Assembly (NCBI RefSeq): GCF_003762905.1
Contig: NZ_RJKS01000001.1
Span: forward strand, 372,001 to 436,000
Reading direction: 5' to 3'
From: Curtobacterium sp. ZW137
GTDB taxonomy: Bacteria > Actinomycetota > Actinomycetes > Actinomycetales > Microbacteriaceae
Length of the DNA: 64,000 bases
The position numbers were made by a program, and so were the translations under genes. Shown here piece by piece: positions 38,981 through 45,516 of the stretch. Below the pieces are notes generated by a model that did no database searches, had not been told where the DNA came from, and was given only the letters and a program-made list of their open reading frames with translations. How positions within the stretch are numbered: position 1 is the first letter of the stretch; every line of letters begins with the position of its first letter.

Positions 38981-39715
38981 ATGAAGGCAGCACCCGAGGA
39001 CCAGGTCATCCTCCTCGACGTCCAGCGACTCGACAACGACATCACGCGCATCGCGCACCGGATCAGCTCCCTGCAGAAGGGGGACCGGCTCACCGAGCTC
39101 AGCGCCACCGCCTCCGGGCTCCGCAGCCGGCTCGCCGCGGCGACCGGTGACGTCGAGGACGCGGAGCGGGACCTCGCCCGGCTCGAGTCGGACACCGCGA
39201 CAGCGCAGGCCCGCGTGACCCGCGACACGACGATGCTCGCGAACGTGTCGAGCGCGAAGGACGCCGCCGGGCTGCAGAGCGAGCTCGACTCGCTGCAGCG
39301 CCGCATCGGCGACCTCGAGACCTCCGAGCTCGAGATCATGGAGAAGCTCGACGGGCTGCGCGCCCGGGTCGGCGACATCGAGGCGGAGCTCGCCGACGTC
39401 GAAGCCGCCCGCGCCGGACTCGCGACGGAGCGTGACACCGAGATCGCCCGGCTCGAGGCGGACCGCTCGTCCGCGGTGCAGAGCCGCGCCGACGTCGCCG
39501 CGAAGGTGCCGGACGACCTCCTGGCGCTGTACGAGCGTCAGCGTGCCCGGTACGGCTTCGGGGCGTCGCTGCTGCAGGGCGGCGTGTCGACCGCGTCGGG
39601 CGTGACGCTCACCGGCGCCGACCTGCAGGCGATCCGTGCGGCTGCGCCGGACGACGTCGTGCTCTGCCCGGACAGCGAGGCGGTCCTCGTCCGGACGGCC
39701 GAGTCCGGGCTGTAG
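38981..39715 (+). CDS. CT398-like coiled-coil protein lacking the zinc-ribbon cysteines
   Basis: A 244-residue protein. Residues about 10-180 form a long coiled coil (LDNDITRIAHRISSLQKGDRLTELSATASGLRSRLAAATGDVEDAERDLARLE...). The C-terminus GVTLTGADLQAIRAAAPDDVVLCPDSEAVLVRTAESGL is the place where CT398/zf-RING_7 proteins usually carry a CxxC...CxxC zinc ribbon. Here only one Cys remains (VLCPDSEA), so the metal site appears lost, as in other Microbacteriaceae. The role is unknown. The position directly after the Nif3-like gene is conserved in the phylum. Confidence 0.82.
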   Translation: MKAAPEDQVILLDVQRLDNDITRIAHRISSLQKGDRLTELSATASGLRSRLAAATGDVEDAERDLARLESDTATAQARVTRDTTMLANVSSAKDAAGLQSELDSLQRRIGDLETSELEIMEKLDGLRARVGDIEAELADVEAARAGLATERDTEIARLEADRSSAVQSRADVAAKVPDDLLALYERQRARYGFGASLLQGGVSTASGVTLTGADLQAIRAAAPDDVVLCPDSEAVLVRTAESGL

Positions 39716-39804
39716 CCGCGGCGCGCTGCGCTGCCGCTGCGCTGCGCTGCGCTGCCGCGCTCCGCGCCGCTGCGCTCCGCGCCGCGCGCGGTTCGGATGT
39801 ACTT

Positions 39805-39866
39805 CGCACAACCAAGAGCACCCCGAACCACGGACTTCCGTGGTTCGGGGTGCTTTCGGTTGTGCG
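39805..39866. terminator. bidirectional long stem-loop between CT398-like gene and rnpB
   Basis: The inner stem AGCACCCCGAACCACGG (39817-39833) pairs perfectly with 39838-39854 around a 4-nt loop, and an outer stem CGCACAACC (39805-39813) pairs with 39858-39866. It lies downstream of both convergent transcripts. Confidence 0.8.
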
Positions 39867-39897
39867 ACGGCACGCGGTGCCGCGCGATGCGTGGGGT

Positions 39898-40260
39898 GCG
39901 AACGGGCCGGCCGTACGCCGGGTTCTGTCCCGCCTTGCAGCGGTGACGGCCATCTCTCTCGGACCGACGTTGCCGTCGGCCTCCAGCGGTCTACCCGAGG
40001 ACTCGGCGAGCAGCCTCGACGTCCTCTGTCTGACCTTGCTCCGGGCGAGGTTTACCGAGCGGATCCGGTCACCCGGACCCCTGGTGGTCTCTTACACCAC
40101 CGTTTCACCCTTACCGGTGTCGCCACCGGCGGTCTGCTTTCTGTGGCACTGTCTCGCGGATTGCTCCGGGTGGGTGTTACCCACCGCCCTGCTCTGTGGA
40201 GCCCGGACGTTCCTCGGCACTCCCGGGGGAGTGACGCGACCGTCTCACCGACCCGTTCGC
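39898..40260 (-). ncRNA. rnpB: RNase P RNA (type A)
   Basis: This is the catalytic RNA of RNase P, which matures tRNA 5' ends. On the minus strand the hallmark GAGGAACGTCCGGGCTCCA of the P4 region and its partner ACAGAACCCGGCGTA are present, with GGTAAACC and the AGAGACCACC segment between. GCGAACGGGTCGG at the 5' end pairs with the CCGGCCCGTTCGC at the 3' end to give helix P1, which sets the approximate limits. The length of about 363 nt fits actinobacterial type A RNAs. TAGACT at 40268-40273 is the -10 box. Confidence 0.95.
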
Positions 40261-40267
40261 GATCGAG

Positions 40268-40273
40268 AGTCTA
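40268..40273 (-). promoter_or_regulatory. -10 box of rnpB
   Basis: TAGACT on the minus strand ends 7 nt before the predicted first nucleotide of RNase P RNA. Confidence 0.65.
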
Positions 40274-40316
40274 CCGCCCGCGCCGGCGCCGGCGCTCGCG
40301 CACACCGTCCCCCCCC

Positions 40317-40375
40317 CTGAGATCGCAGTTCGTGTCGGGTCCGGCGCGCCGATCCGACACGAAGTGCGATCTCAG
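40317..40375 (-). terminator. stem-loop after the polyphosphate glucokinase gene
   Basis: Two 22-nt arms (40317-40338 and 40354-40375, CTGAGATCGCA...) pair with one mismatch around a 15-nt GC-rich loop. The structure separates ppgK from rnpB. The 95 bp between it and ppgK is an almost pure G+C tract with no feature. Confidence 0.75.
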
Positions 40376-40469
40376 CGCCCGGGGACGCGCCCGGGGACGC
40401 GCCCGGCGCCCGGCGCCCGCGCGGCGCCCGCGCGGCCCCCGCGCGCCCGGGCCCCGGGCCCGCGCGGCC

Positions 40470-41219
40470 CTACTTCGAGGTGAACGCCAGGGTCGCCGCG
40501 CCGATGATGCCCGCGTTGTTGCGGAGCGTCGCGGGGATGATGTCCGCCTGCAGGTCGAGCAGCGGGAGGAACTCCTCGTACTGCTTCGAGACCCCGCCAC
40601 CGACGACGAAGAGCTCCGGGGAGAGCAGCGCCTCGAGCCGCGAGTAGTACTTCTGCAGGCGCTTCGCCCAGTGCTTCCAGGTGAGGTCGTCGCGCTCCTT
40701 CGCCGCGAAGGACGCCTTCGTCTCGTAGTCGACCCCGTCGATCTCCAGGTGCCCGAGCTCCGCGTTCACGATGAGCACGCCGTCGTTGATGAGCGCCGTG
40801 CCGATGCCCGTGCCGAGCGTCGTCATGATGACGAGCCCGTCGCGGCCCTTCGCCGCGCCGAACTGCTGCTCGGCGAACCCGGCGGCGTCCGCGTCGTTGA
40901 CGAAGTGGATGGAGCGGCCGAGCTCCTTCTCGAAGAGCGCCTCGGCCTCGAAGCCGATCCACTTCTTCGACACGTTGGCGGCCGACATGGTCTTGCCGTC
41001 GCGGACGATCGCGGGGAAGCAGACGCCGACCGGGACGTCGGCGGCGGGGGACAGCTCGTCGAGGATCGCCTTCGCGACCTCCACGATGTCGTGCGGCTTG
41101 CCGCCCTCTGGGGTGGCCTTCTTGATGCGCTCGGTCGTCAGTTCACCGGTCGTCGTGTCGACGATCGCGCCCTTGATGCCCGTACCGCCGATGTCGACGC
41201 CGACTGCGAGTGAGGTCAT
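40470..41219 (-). CDS. ppgK: polyphosphate glucokinase
   Basis: A 249-residue ROK-family kinase. LAVGVDIGGTGIKGAIVDTTTG is the phosphate-1 ATP/polyP motif, and FVNDADAAGFAEQQFGAAKG carries the catalytic Asp region near residue 108. TTLGTGIGTALINDGVLIVNAELGHLEIDG contains the polyphosphate glucokinase-type TLGTGIG-x-AL and the ELGHLE glucose-binding motif. The enzyme phosphorylates glucose using polyphosphate or ATP. It lies 15 bp downstream of the methionine aminopeptidase gene on the same strand, an arrangement common in actinobacteria. Confidence 0.94.
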   Translation of the reverse strand: MTSLAVGVDIGGTGIKGAIVDTTTGELTTERIKKATPEGGKPHDIVEVAKAILDELSPAADVPVGVCFPAIVRDGKTMSAANVSKKWIGFEAEALFEKELGRSIHFVNDADAAGFAEQQFGAAKGRDGLVIMTTLGTGIGTALINDGVLIVNAELGHLEIDGVDYETKASFAAKERDDLTWKHWAKRLQKYYSRLEALLSPELFVVGGGVSKQYEEFLPLLDLQADIIPATLRNNAGIIGAATLAFTSK

Positions 41220-41234
41220 GAGGAGCGGTGCCTT

Positions 41235-42098
41235 TCAGGAGACGGTCAGGAGCTCGGCGCCACGTTCCGTGACGACGAGGGTCTGTTCGAACTGTGCGGT
41301 CCAGGACTTGTCACGTGTGCTGACGGTCCAGTCATCGGCCCAGATGTCGGCCTCGATGCCGCCGAGGGTGAGCATCGGTTCGATCGTGAACACCATGCCG
41401 GGTTCGATCACGGTGTCGTAGTGGGGGGCGTCGTGGTGGGGGATGATCAGCCCGGAGTGGAACGCCCGACCGACGCCGTGGCCGGTGTAGTCACGGACGA
41501 CGCCGTAGCCGAAGCGCTTGGCGTAGGACTCGATGGCGCGGCCGATGACGTTCACCTGGCGGCCGGGAGCGACCGCGCGGATGCCGCGGTTCATTGCTTC
41601 CTCGGTCCGGGTGACCAGGTCGACGACCTCGGGTGCCGCCTGTCCGACGACGAACGTGCGGTTCGTGTCGCCGTGCATGCCGCCCTTGTAGGCGGTGATG
41701 TCGATGTTGACGATGTCGCCGTCCTGCAGCACGGTGTCGTCCGGGATGCCGTGGCAGATCACCTCGTTCACCGAGGAGCAAAGCGACTTCGGGTACCCGC
41801 GGTAGCCGAGCGTGGAGGGGTACGCCCCGTGCGCGACGATGTACTCGTGGCCGATGCGGTCGAGCTCGTCGGTGGTGACGCCCGGCCGGATCGCGGCACC
41901 GACGGCGTCGATCGCGCGGGAGGCGATCTGCCCGGCCGCACGGATCAGCGCGACTTCGTCGGGCGAGTACGTGTCACCGAGGCCGTGCTCGTGCGGCTCC
42001 ACCCGGCCGACGTACTCCGGCCGCTCGATGTCCTTCGGGACGGGCCGCTGCGGGGAGATGCGGCCGGCGGTCAGGTGTCCGTGTTCGTCCCGGGGCAT
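41235..42098 (-). CDS. map: methionine aminopeptidase, type I
   Basis: A 287-residue enzyme. The pita-bread metal ligands are visible in DIVNIDITAYKGGMHGDTNRTF (two Asp), TGHGVGRAFH (His), FTIEPML (Glu) and QFEQTLVVTE (Glu). YPSTLGYRGYPKSLCSSVNEVICHGIP is the type I substrate loop. An N-terminal extension of about 35 residues (ISPQRPVPKDIERPEY) contains the PxxP-like motif of the actinobacterial MapB form. It removes the initiator methionine from nascent proteins. The start at 42098 is chosen because TAGAGT lies 7 nt upstream; a GTG 9 bp earlier lies too close to that box. Confidence 0.95.
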   Translation of the reverse strand: MPRDEHGHLTAGRISPQRPVPKDIERPEYVGRVEPHEHGLGDTYSPDEVALIRAAGQIASRAIDAVGAAIRPGVTTDELDRIGHEYIVAHGAYPSTLGYRGYPKSLCSSVNEVICHGIPDDTVLQDGDIVNIDITAYKGGMHGDTNRTFVVGQAAPEVVDLVTRTEEAMNRGIRAVAPGRQVNVIGRAIESYAKRFGYGVVRDYTGHGVGRAFHSGLIIPHHDAPHYDTVIEPGMVFTIEPMLTLGGIEADIWADDWTVSTRDKSWTAQFEQTLVVTERGAELLTVS

Positions 42099-42105
42099 GC
42101 GCTCC

Positions 42106-42111
42106 ACTCTA
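42106..42111 (-). promoter_or_regulatory. -10 box of leaderless promoter for map-ppgK
   Basis: TAGAGT on the minus strand lies 7 nt before the ATG at 42098. The facing promoter of the SPOR gene is only 16 bp away. Confidence 0.55.
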
Positions 42112-42126
42112 GCCGCGCCGCGAGGG

Positions 42127-42132
42127 TACGTT
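42127..42132 (+). promoter_or_regulatory. -10 box of leaderless promoter for the SPOR mini-gene
   Basis: TACGTT lies 7 nt before the ATG at 42140. Confidence 0.55.
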
Positions 42133-42139
42133 TGGCGGC

Positions 42140-42316
42140 ATGAGCGACGAGCGCATCGAGTCCCAGTGGTGGTTCAACGAGAAGACCCACGCGGTCGAGC
42201 AGGGGCCGCAGTCCCCGCAGCGTGACCGGATCGGCCCGTTCGAGACGCGGGAGGAAGCGGCCAACGCCCTCCAGCGCATCCAGGCCAACAACGAGAAGTG
42301 GGACGAGGAGGCCTAG
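42140..42316 (+). CDS. small SPOR domain-containing protein
   Basis: A 58-residue protein: the start SDERIESQWWFNEKTHAVEQ, then GPQSPQRDRIGPFETREEAANALQRIQANNEKWDEEA. The IGPFETREEAANALQRI segment is the C-terminal half of a SPOR fold (RxGPF...A), and the N-terminal WWFN/VEQG matches the short SPOR proteins annotated in Microbacteriaceae. SPOR domains usually bind denuded peptidoglycan, but this one has no signal peptide, so its role is open. Its TAG stop shares the CTAG at 42313-42316 with the TAG of the convergent NAD synthetase gene. Confidence 0.82.
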   Translation: MSDERIESQWWFNEKTHAVEQGPQSPQRDRIGPFETREEAANALQRIQANNEKWDEEA

Positions 42317-44076
42317 GCGGTACCCGGGCCGGACGGGCGGTACGTGATCGGCAGGCGCCGGTCGCGACCGAAGGCCATCCCGGAGATCTTCGGTCCGATC
42401 GCGCCCTGCCGCCGCTTCCACTCCGAGCGGTCCACCAGCCGCGTGACCTCGGCGACGGTGTCCGCGTCGAACCCCGCGGCCACGATGTCGGCCGCCCCCT
42501 GCGCCTGCGTGACGTAGCGGTCCAGAATCGCGTCGAGCACCTCGTACGGCGGCAGCGTGTCCTGGTCCTCCTGCCCCTCGTGGAGTTCGGCGGACGGCGG
42601 CTTCGCGATCGAGTTCTCCGGGATCGGCTCGGTCCCGCCGCGGGCGACCGCGAGCGCGTTCCGCCACCGGGCGAGCTCCCACACCGTCGTCTTCGGGACG
42701 TCCTTGATCGGTGCGAACCCGCCGACGGAGTCCCCGTAGATCGTGGAGTACCCGACGGCGAGCTCGGTCTTGTTGCCCGTGGTGAGCACGAGGTGCCCGT
42801 CGAGGTTCGAGAGCCCCATCAGGATCAGCGCCCGCACCCGCGCCTGGATGTTCTCGGCGGCGAGGCCGGTGAGTGCCAGTTGCGCGTCGAAGGGCGCGAC
42901 GAGGTCGGCGATCGGCTCGGTGCGGTACTGCAGGCCGAGCCGTGCGGCGACGTCGTCGGCGTCGGACATCGAGTGCGACGACGACCACCGCGACGGCATC
43001 GACACGCCGACGACCTGTGACGGGCCGAGTGCGTCGACCGCGATCGCGGCGCACACGGCGGAGTCGATCCCGCCGGAGAGGCCCAGGACGACCGACCGGA
43101 AGCCGTTCTTCTGCACGTAGTCGCGGGTGCCGAGCACCAGCGCGTCCCAGATCGCGGCGAGGTCGGACGGCAGGACGGCCACGTCCCGGGGGAGCGCCGG
43201 ACGCCCCGCGAGCGACCCGGGCGTCGAGTTCGGGGTGTCCAGCGCGACCCGCTGCACGTGTTCGGTGACGAGGGCCTCCGAGCGGGCCGGTGCCGGGTCG
43301 ACGTCCACCAGCAGCAGGTGCGTGCGGAACTGCGGTGCCCGCGCCAGGATCGTGCCCTGCTCGTCGACGACGACCGAGTCGCCGTCGAACACCAGGTCGT
43401 CCTGTCCGCCGACGATGTTGACGTAGGCGACGATCGTGTCGGACTCGGTGGCCCTGCGGGTGACGAGCGGCAGCCGGACCTCGTCCTTGTCGGCCACCCA
43501 TGGCGACGCGTTCACCACGAGGAGCAGGCCGGCGTCGGTGTCGAGCACCCGGGCGACCGGGCCGCCGTCCCGCCACAGGTCCTCGCAGATGATGATCGCC
43601 ACGTCGACGTCCGCGATCCGGGCGACCAGCAGGTCGGAGCCCGGGATGAACACCCGGTACTCGTCGAACACGGAGTAGTTCGGCAGGTGGTACTTCGCCG
43701 TCGTCGCCACGACGCGCCCGTGCTGCAGGATGCTCGCGCAGTTCTTCGCGATCGCGGTCGGGGCCGTGCTGACGTCGACGGCCCGCGGCTCGAACGGCCC
43801 GTCCGGGTGGCCGACGACGACGGGGACGTCGCCGAGTCCCTCGTCCGCCAGCTGCACGGCGAGCGAGGACACGGCGGCCCGTGCGGCGCGCAGGAAGGAC
43901 GGACGGGACGCGAGGTCCTCGATGGGGTACCCGGAGATCGCCATCTCGCCGACGGCGACCAGGTCGGCGCCGTGTGCGGCGGCGGAGCGGACGGCGTCGA
44001 GGATCCCGGCGGCGTTCCGGTCGAAGGCGCCCACGACGGGGTTCGTCTGGGCGAGTGCCAAGCGGAGACGGGGCAT
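42313..44076 (-). CDS. nadE: NAD+ synthetase, glutamine-dependent
   Basis: A 587-residue two-domain enzyme. The N-terminal glutaminase of the nitrilase family shows Glu in VGEMAISGYP, Lys in TAKYHLPNYSVFDE and Cys in IIICEDLW. The C-terminal synthetase has the PP-loop GLSGGIDSAVCAAIAVDALG near residue 305, LTTGNKTELAVGYSTIYGDSVGGFAPIKDV and the ending MAFGRDRRLPITYR. It makes NAD+ from deamido-NAD+, ATP and glutamine-derived ammonia. The ATG at 44076 has TAGGCT 7 nt upstream. It is divergent from glnA2, and the promoters overlap within 44083-44089. Confidence 0.95.
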   Translation of the reverse strand: MPRLRLALAQTNPVVGAFDRNAAGILDAVRSAAAHGADLVAVGEMAISGYPIEDLASRPSFLRAARAAVSSLAVQLADEGLGDVPVVVGHPDGPFEPRAVDVSTAPTAIAKNCASILQHGRVVATTAKYHLPNYSVFDEYRVFIPGSDLLVARIADVDVAIIICEDLWRDGGPVARVLDTDAGLLLVVNASPWVADKDEVRLPLVTRRATESDTIVAYVNIVGGQDDLVFDGDSVVVDEQGTILARAPQFRTHLLLVDVDPAPARSEALVTEHVQRVALDTPNSTPGSLAGRPALPRDVAVLPSDLAAIWDALVLGTRDYVQKNGFRSVVLGLSGGIDSAVCAAIAVDALGPSQVVGVSMPSRWSSSHSMSDADDVAARLGLQYRTEPIADLVAPFDAQLALTGLAAENIQARVRALILMGLSNLDGHLVLTTGNKTELAVGYSTIYGDSVGGFAPIKDVPKTTVWELARWRNALAVARGGTEPIPENSIAKPPSAELHEGQEDQDTLPPYEVLDAILDRYVTQAQGAADIVAAGFDADTVAEVTRLVDRSEWKRRQGAIGPKISGMAFGRDRRLPITYRPSGPGTA

Positions 44077-44082
44077 GACCAC

Positions 44083-44089
44083 TAGCCTA
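44083..44089. promoter_or_regulatory. overlapping divergent -10 boxes of nadE and glnA2
   Basis: The 7-bp stretch TAGCCTA reads as TAGCCT (44083-44088) for glnA2 on the plus strand and as TAGGCT (44089-44084) for nadE on the minus strand, 7 nt before the nadE ATG. The two RNA polymerases therefore compete for one site. Confidence 0.55.
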
Positions 44090-44137
44090 TTGAGCACGGT
44101 CCCCGGAGGGCCGTGGTGGAACGCGGAAAGGGCGTGC

Positions 44138-45475
44138 ATGGACAAGCAGACGGACTTCGTGCTCCGCACCATCGAAGAGCGGGGCATCAAGTTCATCCGA
44201 CTCTGGTTCACGGACGTCATCGGGACCCTGAAGTCGGTGGCGATCGCCCCGGCCGAGGTCGAAGGCGCCTTCGCCGAGGGCATCGGGTTCGACGGCTCCG
44301 CGATCGAGGGACTCAGCCGCTCCTACGAAGCGGACGTGCTGGCGCACCCGGACCCCTCGACGTTCCAGATCCTGCCGTGGCGCGGTGAGATCGACCCGAC
44401 CGCGCGGATGTTCTGCGACATCGCGACGCCGGACGGGCAGCCCGCCGTGGCCGACCCCCGCAACGTCCTGAAGCGCACGCTGGCCAAGGCGAGCGACCGC
44501 GGGTTCACGTTCTACACGCACCCCGAGATCGAGTTCTACCTGCTGAAGGACCGCGACTGGAAGGACGGCGGCCCGAAGCCCGTCGACCAGGCCGGCTACT
44601 TCGACAACGTCCCCGGCGGCAGCGCGCACGACTTCCGTCGCCGCGCCGTCCGGATGCTCGAGGACCTCGGCATCTCGGTGGAGTTCAGCCACCACGAAGC
44701 CGGTCCCGGCCAGAACGAGATCGACCTCCGCTACGCCGACGCGCTGACGATGGCGGACAACATCATGACGTTCCGCACCGTGGTCAAGGAAGTCGCGATC
44801 GAGCAGGGCGTCTACGCGACGTTCATGCCGAAGCCGATCTCCGGGCAGCCCGGTTCCGGCATGCACACGCACGTGTCGCTGTTCGAGGGCGACCAGAACG
44901 CCTTCTACGAGCCCGGCGGCGAGTACCAGCTCTCCCCGACGGCGAAGCACTTCATCGCCGGCCTGCTCAAGCACGCGCCGGAGATCACCGCGGTCACGAA
45001 CCAGTTCGTGAACTCGTACAAGCGGCTCTGGGGTGGCGACGAGGCACCGTCCTTCGTGACGTGGGGCCACAACAACCGCTCCGCGCTCGTCCGCGTCCCG
45101 CTCTACAAGCCGAACAAGGGCCAGTCCTCGCGCGTCGAGTACCGCGGCATCGACTCCGCGGCGAACCCGTACCTCGCGTACTCGCTCATCCTCGCCGCCG
45201 GCCTCAAGGGCATCGAAGAGGGCTACGAGCTCCCCGCAGAAGCCGAGGACAACGTCTGGGGCCTCACCGACTCGGAGCGCAAGGCCCTCGGGTACGCGCA
45301 GCTCCCGGCCAGCCTCGACCACGCGCTGTCCCTGATGGAGGACTCCGAGCTCGTCGCGGAGACCCTGGGCGAGCAGGTGTTCAACTTCGTGCTCCTCAAC
45401 AAGCGGCAGGAGTGGCAGCGGTACCGCGACCAGGTCACGCCGTTCGAGCTCGACACCAACCTGGGCATGCTCTAG
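44138..45475 (+). CDS. glnA2: glutamine synthetase, GlnA2-like
   Basis: A 445-residue GS type I-fold protein. GFDGSAIEGLSRSYEADVLAHPD, EIEFYLLKD (metal ligands), FSHHEAGPGQNEIDLRYADAL, FMPKPISGQPGSGMHTHVSLF and NSYKRLWGGDEAPSFVTWGHNNRSALVRVP are the active-site segments. The adenylylation Tyr motif (NLYxLPP) present in the paralogue at 53942 is missing, as in mycobacterial GlnA2. It sits next to glnE, exactly as glnA2-glnE in other actinobacteria. The role may be glutamine synthesis or another amine ligation. The ATG follows GGAAAGG. Confidence 0.92.
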   Translation: MDKQTDFVLRTIEERGIKFIRLWFTDVIGTLKSVAIAPAEVEGAFAEGIGFDGSAIEGLSRSYEADVLAHPDPSTFQILPWRGEIDPTARMFCDIATPDGQPAVADPRNVLKRTLAKASDRGFTFYTHPEIEFYLLKDRDWKDGGPKPVDQAGYFDNVPGGSAHDFRRRAVRMLEDLGISVEFSHHEAGPGQNEIDLRYADALTMADNIMTFRTVVKEVAIEQGVYATFMPKPISGQPGSGMHTHVSLFEGDQNAFYEPGGEYQLSPTAKHFIAGLLKHAPEITAVTNQFVNSYKRLWGGDEAPSFVTWGHNNRSALVRVPLYKPNKGQSSRVEYRGIDSAANPYLAYSLILAAGLKGIEEGYELPAEAEDNVWGLTDSERKALGYAQLPASLDHALSLMEDSELVAETLGEQVFNFVLLNKRQEWQRYRDQVTPFELDTNLGML

Positions 45476-45480
45476 CGCCC

Positions 45481-45516
45481 ATGAGCAGCTCCGCGCCGGT
45501 CCCGGCCGCAGCATGA
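45481..45516 (+). other. possible 11-residue leader peptide coupled to glnE
   Basis: An ATG at 45481, five bp after the glnA2 stop, opens a frame encoding MSSSAPVPAAA. Its TGA overlaps the glnE ATG as ATGA (45513-45516). It could couple glnE translation to ribosomes leaving glnA2, or it may be chance. Confidence 0.35.
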
